Shown: piece by piece, positions 8,189-13,493 of the stretch
Position numbering within the stretch: the stretch's first letter is position 1
Layout: each line of letters opens with the position of its first letter
Source: Chlamydiales bacterium
Lineage (GTDB): Bacteria > Chlamydiota > Chlamydiia > Chlamydiales > FEN-1388
Length of the DNA stretch: 13,493 nucleotides
Direction of reading: 5' to 3'
Assembly (NCBI GenBank): GCA_021372185.1
Contig: JAJFUY010000202.1
Coordinates: forward strand, 1-13,493
Program-made: the position numbers and the translations under genes
The notes under the pieces: generated by a model
The model's database searches: none
What the model saw: only the letters and a program-made list of their open reading frames with translations
Told to the model about the DNA's origin: nothing

Positions 8189-8284
8189 GCCTGGTACATT
8201 TTTTTGTCTACATTTTCATGCCTCACAGTTTAAATTAATTATTTGATGTGATATAAATAAGTTAAGGAAAACTCTAGGGGAAAT

Positions 8285-8566
8285 ATGACAACTTTTGACG
8301 CTATTTCAAAAAAAGCTATTGCTGCTGACACTGCGTGGCAGAATGAACAGATTAACGAATTAGACTTAAAAAACGTCATTTCTCTCCTTGATCAAGAGAT
8401 AAATGAATTAAAAAGCCAAATTCCCAAGGAAGAGTATAAAAAGCTCAAATTACAATGTGATGGCCTTAAATGGCACGTAAGTTTAGCTAATCCTCAGCAT
8501 CAGATACAGGTAATGCGGGATCTTGGCAAATCAATAGTCACTGTGGTAGAAAAAATATTCCAGTAA
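8285..8566 (+). CDS. Small helical protein of unknown function (93 aa)
   Basis: A 93-codon frame starts at an ATG preceded by AGGGGAAAT, an acceptable ribosome site. The protein is charged and predicted helical throughout, with a likely coiled coil at about 22-58 (heptad-like Leu, Ile and Lys) and a second helix at 73-92. It has no signal peptide or membrane segment. It is divergent from the toxin-antitoxin operon, with which it shares a 158-nt AT-rich gap; a weak promoter is possible there (TATAAA at 8252-8257). It lies 48 nt upstream of the 639-aa gene on the same strand, but a separate -10-like box stands between them, so shared transcription is uncertain. I recognise no family. Confidence 0.65.
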   Translation: MTTFDAISKKAIAADTAWQNEQINELDLKNVISLLDQEINELKSQIPKEEYKKLKLQCDGLKWHVSLANPQHQIQVMRDLGKSIVTVVEKIFQ

Positions 8567-8583
8567 TTTAAAATTATTAGGAG

Positions 8584-8607
8584 TATAATTAGAGTAAGGT
8601 AAGGAGG
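8584..8607 (+). promoter_or_regulatory. Consensus -10 box and Shine-Dalgarno before the 639-aa gene
   Basis: A perfect TATAAT lies at 8584-8589, without a good -35 at the right distance. AAGGAGG at 8601-8607 is a full Shine-Dalgarno 7 nt before the ATG at 8615, which fixes that start and suggests strong translation. Confidence 0.5.
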
Positions 8608-8614
8608 CATATCT

Positions 8615-10534
8615 ATGGTATCTTCTGGCTCATTTCAACCTCCGGGACAAAATCTTACAGGTAATCTACCGGTTAGCCTTCCTATTTCTACTACCCCCTC
8701 TGCATCTACTGCCCCTACTACCACCCCTCCATCTAATTTTAACACCGTTTTAGGGCAAGTAACTACCCCCCTGGCTAATGTTCTTGGCGCAAGCGGGCAA
8801 ATCACTCAAGACAACATGACCCAAGTTATGCATGATATCCCCAATATCATGAGTGGGCTATCACCCGATGAACAGGATAAGTTTTTGCAGCTTTTGATGT
8901 CATCTGACATCCTTAATGCTATGTTTGAGACTATAGATAATCCCAAATCCAAAGATTCATTAAATACCGTCGTAAACACCCTTGTAGATCATGGTTTATT
9001 TAGCCAGGTGGCTCCTGACAAGGCTGTCCTTTCAGAAGAAGCCCAAGGTGCTCTTAAAGACGCTTTACAGCAAAAACTTGTGCAGATGATGCAGCAGGTA
9101 AGTGATTCACCAAAAAATGCAGCTAACACGCCTCAAACTACAAATCAGACTGTAGATCCAAAACTGAGCTCTGGCACTACTACTGCTAGTAGCAACATTC
9201 CACAAGATCCAGTAGTGGCGCAAGATGCCAAAAATACTTTAGGCACCCTTAACATACCTGTAGCCCCTCCTGGCAACACTACAGCTATGCCTGAGAATGT
9301 GGCATCTTTAGTCTCTAACAGCCTAACAAGTGCTTTGCAGCAGTTTTTAGGAACTGGCGGCACAGGTACACAAACACCATCTCTTGCCCAAGCACAAGCT
9401 GCCCCACTACTTAACGCACTTGTAGCCCTTGGCATTACTACAAACCAAGGCTCTAACCTTCAGCTGGTACTACCAACAAAAACAGATTTTTCAGGGCAAC
9501 AGACACAGCTAGCCAAACTTGATGTGCAGCTCACTCAGTTAAACGCCAATTTCACCGAATTAGGCGCTGTTGCCACACGTGAAAACTGGAATATTGGGCC
9601 CCTACAAAACTTTGTCACAGTCCCTGCCACATTACTTACTCTGCTAAAAACCATACAGCCTGAAGATACTACCACTACTAACATGCTAAAAACTTGGGTA
9701 GATAATAGCAGCATAGTAAGTAATGCAATCTTAAATCGAGCAAGTGATACCTACAAAGATAAATTCGAGTTTTTAAAGACAGTATTGCTCTCAAGCTTTA
9801 CTGCCGCCCCTGCAGCCATTATGAAAGAGCAGCAAGTAAGACAGCAGATGTTTGAGCAAGTACTTATGGCCGCACCTGCCCTCTTAAACGTCTTTAAGCT
9901 AAAAGATATGGTGGGAGTGTTTGAAGAAGACGTAAAGAAAAAGCATGCCGCTATTTTGTACGTGTTTAAACGCATGCTGTTTAATGCCGCCCACGAAATT
10001 ACTGTAGTGGCAGCCGGCAAACCTACTTTTGAGTATAATGACGTAGGAATATTTCATGAGCAGCTAGAATTTTTAGCCCAAAAAATTTCCACAATGCTCC
10101 CTGCCAGCGCCGATGTACTGGATTTTGATAATATGGAGCTTATTTCAAACGAACTTACCCATACCTTTGAATATATCAAAAATACAGAACCAAGAAAAGT
10201 TATCGATATTCTTAAACGCCATCCAAGAACTACTCTCTATCTGCTTTGCATAGACTCTCCCGTTACAGCCGACATAGTCTATCCTAGAAGTGATACAATC
10301 GGCCTTACCCAAGACTCTACCGTGCTTACAGCGCATTTTCAGCGTATTATGAACTTAGTAAAGCAGTATGAAAAGCAATCTGAGTTCTTAAAGTATCAGC
10401 CAAAAGTGTTTGAAGCCTTTATAGATGAGGCCAAATACAACCCTACAAGCGAAATTACTAAGACTTCGCTTGATATCATCCATAAAGCCGTAGCTGAATG
10501 TAGTGGCTTTATCGACCTAGATTCCCCAGATTAG
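8615..10534 (+). CDS. 639-aa protein of unknown family, low-complexity N-terminus
   Basis: A complete 639-codon frame with a full Shine-Dalgarno. The first 45 residues are rich in Pro, Ser and Thr. Residues 46-160 look helical. A second low-complexity stretch rich in Thr, Gln, Asn, Pro and Ser covers about 161-260. The remainder (about 280-639) is a helix-rich, presumably folded domain with only two cysteines. There is no Sec signal peptide and no membrane segment. The layout (disordered N-terminus, helical C-terminus) is seen in many effectors and structural proteins, but no motif identifies a function. It is followed after 86 nt by the secreted glycosyltransferase-like gene, which has its own candidate promoter, so a functional link is not shown. 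Confidence 0.88.
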   Translation: MVSSGSFQPPGQNLTGNLPVSLPISTTPSASTAPTTTPPSNFNTVLGQVTTPLANVLGASGQITQDNMTQVMHDIPNIMSGLSPDEQDKFLQLLMSSDILNAMFETIDNPKSKDSLNTVVNTLVDHGLFSQVAPDKAVLSEEAQGALKDALQQKLVQMMQQVSDSPKNAANTPQTTNQTVDPKLSSGTTTASSNIPQDPVVAQDAKNTLGTLNIPVAPPGNTTAMPENVASLVSNSLTSALQQFLGTGGTGTQTPSLAQAQAAPLLNALVALGITTNQGSNLQLVLPTKTDFSGQQTQLAKLDVQLTQLNANFTELGAVATRENWNIGPLQNFVTVPATLLTLLKTIQPEDTTTTNMLKTWVDNSSIVSNAILNRASDTYKDKFEFLKTVLLSSFTAAPAAIMKEQQVRQQMFEQVLMAAPALLNVFKLKDMVGVFEEDVKKKHAAILYVFKRMLFNAAHEITVVAAGKPTFEYNDVGIFHEQLEFLAQKISTMLPASADVLDFDNMELISNELTHTFEYIKNTEPRKVIDILKRHPRTTLYLLCIDSPVTADIVYPRSDTIGLTQDSTVLTAHFQRIMNLVKQYEKQSEFLKYQPKVFEAFIDEAKYNPTSEITKTSLDIIHKAVAECSGFIDLDSPD

Positions 10535-10555
10535 AATATTCCCAATAAATAAGTA

Positions 10556-10583
10556 TTGACAATTCATAGAGAATCCGTAAAGT
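10556..10583 (+). promoter_or_regulatory. Candidate promoter of the glycosyltransferase gene
   Basis: A consensus TTGACA (10556-10561) is followed after 16 nt by TAAAGT (10578-10583, four of six). Transcription would begin near 10590, downstream of the in-frame GTG at 10582. That supports the ATG at 10621 as the true start of the next gene. Confidence 0.5.
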
Positions 10584-10620
10584 GACTTTTGACGTAAGAA
10601 TTTTTAATTTTGGGATCCCT

Positions 10621-12135
10621 ATGAATCGTTCTAGAACCCTTTGGCAGTACCTAGGTACATTTGCTGTATGCTTAGCAAGCGTACTACCCATGCAAGCTGA
10701 AACCCCAACTCTACGCGAAAGACTTGCCAATAGACTCCCAGATATTGACCGTGTAGATGAACTTATCGAAAATTTTAATAGACTTGCAGACAAACTCGAT
10801 TTAAATACAGAAACATCCCTCTATTTTGAAGACTGGCTCCTCACAAAAAGCTTTTATATCGGCAGCAAAAACTATGATCACAATAGCTTTTTTAGACGCG
10901 TCCCCTCTTTACAAAACGATAAAAAGTTTAACAAGGCCTTTAACCAATTTGTGCGCTCGGTAACACCAGTAACCGCAAAAAGTGACTCTACAGACACACT
11001 AAAACGCATTACATTGCTTTTTACTGGCGCTTACGGCGGTGGCCACAAAGCGCCCACTATGGCTATTCAAAAATATCTGGAGTCTAAAGGACATACTGTT
11101 CAGCTTATAGATGTTGACGAAGTAGAAAACCGCTACTCACCACAAATTGATGGTTACACTAAAGCTGATATTTACGCTGAAGTATACCAAAAGCAAAATG
11201 ACCCGAAAAAAGCTAAAAAACTTACACGCAAGCTTAGTAAGGCTCAAAAAGTAGAAGATAGACGCCACCTTGGTGATATCAAAGAGTCTATCAGTGAATT
11301 TAAACCTCACCACATTTTAGCTGTGGCTCACCACAGACCAAAATTAGCCTACCTTAGCTATATTTTAGGCGTGCCTATGACCTATATTCATACAGATCAT
11401 GAGTTTAATAAAATGCTCCTCCCAATACTGTATGAGCAAGAAAAACTTGAAAACCCACTTATTAATTTTGCACTATTAAGTGAAGATAAGCATTATAAAG
11501 CAGGTCAATCTGTTGTAAAGCAGCTTGTGCGCGTTGACTTTCCTGTACGAGAAAGCTTTAAACCGGCTAACAGCAAGCAAAAAGCCGAGCTTAGACGCTC
11601 GCTCAACATTCCTTACAACGCCTACGTTGTAAAGCTTGCCATGGGACAAAATGGCTTAGCAAAGGACATGAAAAAAATACTCATCGCCCTTAAAAAAGAT
11701 AAGAAGAAGCTGAAGAAAAAGCCCATGTATGTATTTGTAGTATGCGGCAAAAATGAAATGCTCAAAAAAGAGCTTAAGAAATATGCCAAATCTAAGGGAA
11801 AATTAAGAATTGCCATACTCGGCTTCTTAGACGAACAGCAAATGGCCATAGTGGACAGATCATCTGATGTATGGATTACAAAACCCGGTGGCTCAACCTC
11901 TGCTGAGCTTCTCCAAGTACAAAAGCAGATGCTCTACGACATTAACCCAGCCCACCCATGGGAAAAAACCAACGCCAAGTTTTTAGAGTCAATGCACCTA
12001 GCCAAAAAACTCGAAAGAAAAAAATCCCTCGTGAAGCAAATTATGAGCCGCGTAAAATATCATAAAAAGCTCAACAAAAAAGAAATCCCCAAATCAAAAT
12101 GGCAATCACAGATTGATGCCGTAATCAACGGCTGA
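10621..12135 (+). CDS. MGDG-synthase-like GT-B glycosyltransferase with signal peptide
   Basis: The chosen 504-aa form starts at the ATG at 10621; a GTG 13 codons upstream is in frame but lies inside the candidate promoter and would bury the signal. Residues 1-26 look like a Sec signal peptide: basic NRSR, hydrophobic LGTFAVCLASVLP, then an A-x-A type site at MQA before Glu27. The N-terminal domain carries GAYGGGHKA (136-144), the glycine-rich loop of the MGDG synthase/UgtP group (GT28, MurG-like). The C-terminal domain carries TKPGGSTSAEL (420-430), the usual nucleotide-sugar-binding segment of these enzymes. Family members move a sugar from UDP-sugar to diacylglycerol or a similar lipid at the cytosolic membrane face. 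Export would be odd because nucleotide sugars are cytosolic; the segment could instead be an uncleaved membrane anchor. The protein is very Lys-rich (about 350-400, 460-492). An intrinsic terminator follows closely. Confidence 0.85.
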   Translation: MNRSRTLWQYLGTFAVCLASVLPMQAETPTLRERLANRLPDIDRVDELIENFNRLADKLDLNTETSLYFEDWLLTKSFYIGSKNYDHNSFFRRVPSLQNDKKFNKAFNQFVRSVTPVTAKSDSTDTLKRITLLFTGAYGGGHKAPTMAIQKYLESKGHTVQLIDVDEVENRYSPQIDGYTKADIYAEVYQKQNDPKKAKKLTRKLSKAQKVEDRRHLGDIKESISEFKPHHILAVAHHRPKLAYLSYILGVPMTYIHTDHEFNKMLLPILYEQEKLENPLINFALLSEDKHYKAGQSVVKQLVRVDFPVRESFKPANSKQKAELRRSLNIPYNAYVVKLAMGQNGLAKDMKKILIALKKDKKKLKKKPMYVFVVCGKNEMLKKELKKYAKSKGKLRIAILGFLDEQQMAIVDRSSDVWITKPGGSTSAELLQVQKQMLYDINPAHPWEKTNAKFLESMHLAKKLERKKSLVKQIMSRVKYHKKLNKKEIPKSKWQSQIDAVING

Positions 12136-12141
12136 AGGAAT

Positions 12142-12173
12142 GAGCGGACTCAATCTCCGCTCTTCTTTTTTTT
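12142..12173 (+). terminator. Intrinsic terminator of the glycosyltransferase gene
   Basis: GAGCGGA (12142-12148) and TCCGCTC (12156-12162) form a perfect 7-bp stem with a 7-nt loop, followed by an almost pure T run (12163-12173). It starts 7 nt after the stop codon. Confidence 0.9.
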
Positions 12174-12181
12174 ATCGTGGT

Positions 12182-12252
12182 CCCATAGTTTGTCCCTCTG
12201 GGACTACACTGATGGGTTAAGAATAAACGTGTACCTACGGCACTCAAATTTG
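12182..12252 (+). repeat. Two-hairpin repeat, type 1, copy a
   Basis: This is a 71-nt element. The first hairpin (12182-12216) has an outer stem CCCATAGT/ACTgATGGG with one bulged G and an inner stem GTCCC/GGGAC. After a TTAAGAATAAAC linker comes a short hairpin around GTACCTACGGCAC (12231-12243), then CAAATTTG. It is closely similar to copy c (13111-13180) and, inverted, to copy b (12945-13012). It lies between the glycosyltransferase terminator and the small repeat-protein gene and is the only copy without an inverted partner beside it. Confidence 0.85.
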
Positions 12253-12319
12253 TAGTATTTTTCGGATCCGATTATATATAATCCAGCCTTGGTCTTTATT
12301 CTTAGAGGTAACTAATAAA

Positions 12320-12820
12320 ATGACAGCAAGTATCAATAAGCAGTGCCAAATAGGCTGTTGGCAAGATTTACTCGATCTTACAGAAAAATCTTCTAAACCA
12401 ATTATACCTTTTGTGGCTGAATGCATAAACGATATAATAAAATTAACTGATAGTGCCGATAAGATTATTGCTTTAGCGGAAAAATCATCCAATGCGGCTG
12501 ATGCTGTCGTTTGCTATGGCAAAAATGATGTTGTAGAATTATTTAATAATGCCGACAAAGTCATTGCTTTAGCGGAAAAGTCATCCGATACGGCCTGCTC
12601 AGTAGTGAATCATGGTAAAGAATGTGTGACGAAATTATTTGACAGCACTTCTCTGAATCGACTAGCTGTACACAGTTTAAAATCAGCGCAAAGCGTAATC
12701 CTTCACGACTTAGATAGTTTTTCCCTGAGCAATGTGGAATATAAAAGTATAGTTGACCGTGCTTCTCTTGAATATGAGAAAAAAGTAAAAAGCATGATGG
12801 AAAGACGTCAGAGAAAATAA
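12320..12820 (+). CDS. Small protein built of 32-residue tandem repeats
   Basis: This 166-aa protein contains three ungapped 32-residue repeats: residues 14-45, 46-77 and 78-109, each with the core (I/L)xLxEKSS and ending in a (V/I)(V/I)xLxxx segment. A degenerate fourth copy is visible from about 110 (LAVHSLKSAQSV against LAEKSSDTACSV). Repeats 2 and 3 also share a 14-nt identical run at DNA level, so that duplication is the youngest. The C-terminus (150-166) is basic. All repeats look helical, suggesting an alpha-solenoid or helical bundle; no known repeat family is recognised. It has no signal peptide. The start is supported by AGAGGT (12304-12309) and a TATAAT box (12277-12282) within the palindrome GATTATATATAATC. 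It is embedded in hairpin-repeat DNA and its codons end in T more often than those of the neighbouring glycosyltransferase, so it is probably an accessory gene. Confidence 0.75.
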   Translation: MTASINKQCQIGCWQDLLDLTEKSSKPIIPFVAECINDIIKLTDSADKIIALAEKSSNAADAVVCYGKNDVVELFNNADKVIALAEKSSDTACSVVNHGKECVTKLFDSTSLNRLAVHSLKSAQSVILHDLDSFSLSNVEYKSIVDRASLEYEKKVKSMMERRQRK

Positions 12821-12824
12821 CGTG

Positions 12825-12891
12825 AAGTCGGGTCACAGGTCACAATTGACCTTGCCAAGGCATGCTTTTCTCTTGCTAAATTGTGCGACTT
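12825..12891 (+). other. Potential stem-loop downstream of the repeat-protein gene
   Basis: AAGTCG (12825-12830) and CACAATT (12841-12847), separated by 10 nt, together pair with the continuous AATTGTGCGACTT (12879-12891). The apical part contains CCTTGCCAAGG (12850-12860), itself an inverted repeat. A tandem GGTCACA repeat (12831-12844) spans the bulge. The T-rich run that follows (12891-12900) would allow weak termination. Confidence 0.4.
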
Positions 12892-12944
12892 GTTTGTTTT
12901 AACGAGAACGATGTTGCATATATCATTTCATAATAAAATAAACT

Positions 12945-13180
12945 AATTTTGGTGCCATAGGTACCCGTTTATTATTAGCCCATAGTGTAGTCCCGAAGGG
13001 ACAAACTATGGGAATTGAAATGTAAATATGTATTGGAGCCACGCATGTGGCGGCTCATTATTTTGTTAGCCTCCACATCCGTGGCTCGGATATTTTTTTT
13101 GATGATAGGTCCCATAGTTTGTCCCTCCGGGACTACACTGATGGGCTAATAATGAGTTGGACCTACGGCCCACAAATTTG
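12945..13180. repeat. Composite palindrome 1: inverted type-1 repeats around a central hairpin
   Basis: Copy b (minus orientation, first hairpin 12979-13012, second 12951-12966) and copy c (plus orientation, first hairpin 13111-13145, second about 13159-13171) flank a central hairpin (13036-13087). The spacers between the central hairpin and each copy are both 23 nt although their sequences differ. All pairs share a centre near 13062. The architecture resembles a bacterial interspersed mosaic element (BIME), in which REP-type hairpins are paired head to head. Confidence 0.85.
13036..13100 (+). terminator. Central hairpin of composite 1, terminator-like
   Basis: Bases 13036-13050 pair with 13073-13087 (15 bp, one C-C mismatch; arms read GAGCCACG.. 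and ..CGTGGCTC). After one further mismatch GGCT (13052-13055) pairs with AGCC (13068-13071), leaving a 12-nt loop. GGATA and eight T residues (13093-13100) follow, so it may stop plus-strand transcription from the repeat-protein gene. Confidence 0.6.
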
Positions 13181-13183
13181 ATA

Positions 13184-13425
13184 ATGACGTCCTACTCCGT
13201 AGGACTATTACATACATTCACGTCTTCCCATAGGAGCCTGAAGACTACCTATGGGCTAATCACAGACAAGCACCTACGGTGCTTTCGCTAGCATCGTTGG
13301 CAACAATAAGGTGTATAAAAAAACGGCACCGTATAGGTGCCGGTCTTTGATTAGCCCATAGGTAGCCTTCAGGCTCCTATGGGAATCAAGAGGGTTTATA
13401 TTTGTCCTACGGAGTAGGACGTCAT
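13184..13425. repeat. Composite palindrome 2: three nested hairpin pairs (type-2 repeats)
   Basis: Three hairpins occur in order and then again in reverse order and orientation: A at 13184-13205 with its perfect 22-nt inverse at 13404-13425; B at 13227-13255 with its inverse at 13355-13383 (one difference, in the inner stem); C at 13270-13282 with its counterpart at 13325-13341. Each pair is centred at 13304-13306. The spacer CTAATCAxAGAC between B and C is kept in both halves, whereas the A-B spacers differ. B has an outer stem CCCATAGG/CCTATGGG and an inner stem GCC/GGC. The remaining bases to the window end (13426-13493) hold no gene that I can see, only the palindrome-like GACTTGTTTTAACAAGTC at 13465-13482. 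Confidence 0.88.
13317..13342 (-). terminator. Intrinsic terminator on the minus strand inside composite 2
   Basis: CGGCACC and GGTGCCG (13324-13342) form a perfect 7-bp stem with a 5-nt loop; on the minus strand it is followed directly by seven T residues (A7 at 13317-13323). It would stop leftward transcription entering from beyond the right window edge. Confidence 0.75.
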
Positions 13426-13493
13426 GCTTGCTTGATTTTAGGATAGTTTTGGTGAAAAATTATGGACTTGTTTTAACAAGTCTTTGGTGAGGT

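Noticed and set aside
8615..9400. Flagellar hook-length (FliK-like) protein reading of the 639-aa product
   Set aside because: The Pro/Ser/Thr/Gln-rich N-terminus is similar in style, but I could not identify the FliK C-terminal domain, and no flagellar genes are nearby.
10582..10620. GTG start extending the glycosyltransferase by 13 codons
   Set aside because: It lies within the candidate -10 region, has no ribosome site and would bury the signal peptide; the ATG at 10621 is preferred.
12945..13425. CRISPR array
   Set aside because: The repeats are in alternating orientation, each is a long two-hairpin unit, and there are no regularly sized unique spacers or cas genes.
13465..13482. Palindrome GACTTGTTTTAACAAGTC near the window edge
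   Set aside because: Loop too small for a full stem, followed by only three T residues, and no neighbouring gene to relate it to.

Overview
The window comes from a gram-negative bacterium of moderate-to-low GC with a mixture of recognisable enzymes and large, helix-rich proteins of unknown family. A Sec signal peptide on a lipid-glycosyltransferase-like enzyme, an acyl-CoA synthetase/acetyltransferase fusion, a toxin-antitoxin pair and dense hairpin repeats would suit a host-associated lineage. Candidatus Dependentiae (TM6) or a similar protist symbiont is my guess, but no marker gene (rRNA, ribosomal protein) is present, so the placement is weak.

Left part (1-4498, minus strand): a two-gene operon of very large predicted cytosolic proteins. 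The upstream gene encodes 882 aa; 16 nt behind it starts a second gene of which 611 codons are visible before the window ends. Short collinear motifs suggest the two are diverged tandem paralogues. I recognise no family for either.

Divergent gap (4499-4780): holds a 73-bp ungapped inverted repeat around a 21-nt loop, the inner 23 bp perfect, plus short palindromes next to the following start codon.

Middle (4781-8126): an 892-aa ADP-forming acyl-CoA synthetase with a C-terminal GNAT domain. Its stop codon overlaps the stop of a convergent toxin gene, which with its upstream antitoxin forms a PIN/ribbon-helix-helix (VapBC-type) module with an ATGA overlap and a near-consensus promoter.

Right of that (8285-12135, plus strand): a 93-aa helical protein, a 639-aa protein with a Pro/Ser/Thr-rich N-terminus, and an MGDG-synthase-like GT-B glycosyltransferase that carries a signal peptide and ends in a strong intrinsic terminator.

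Right end (12136-13493): repeat-rich accessory DNA. One small gene, made of three ungapped 32-residue repeats, lies among hairpin elements. Five related two-hairpin elements occur here. Four of them are arranged as two adjacent composite palindromes, each about 240 bp and nearly perfectly symmetric about its centre. The two element subfamilies keep the same stems with compensatory base changes. These composites, and the foldback at 4517-4683, are the most unusual structures in the window.
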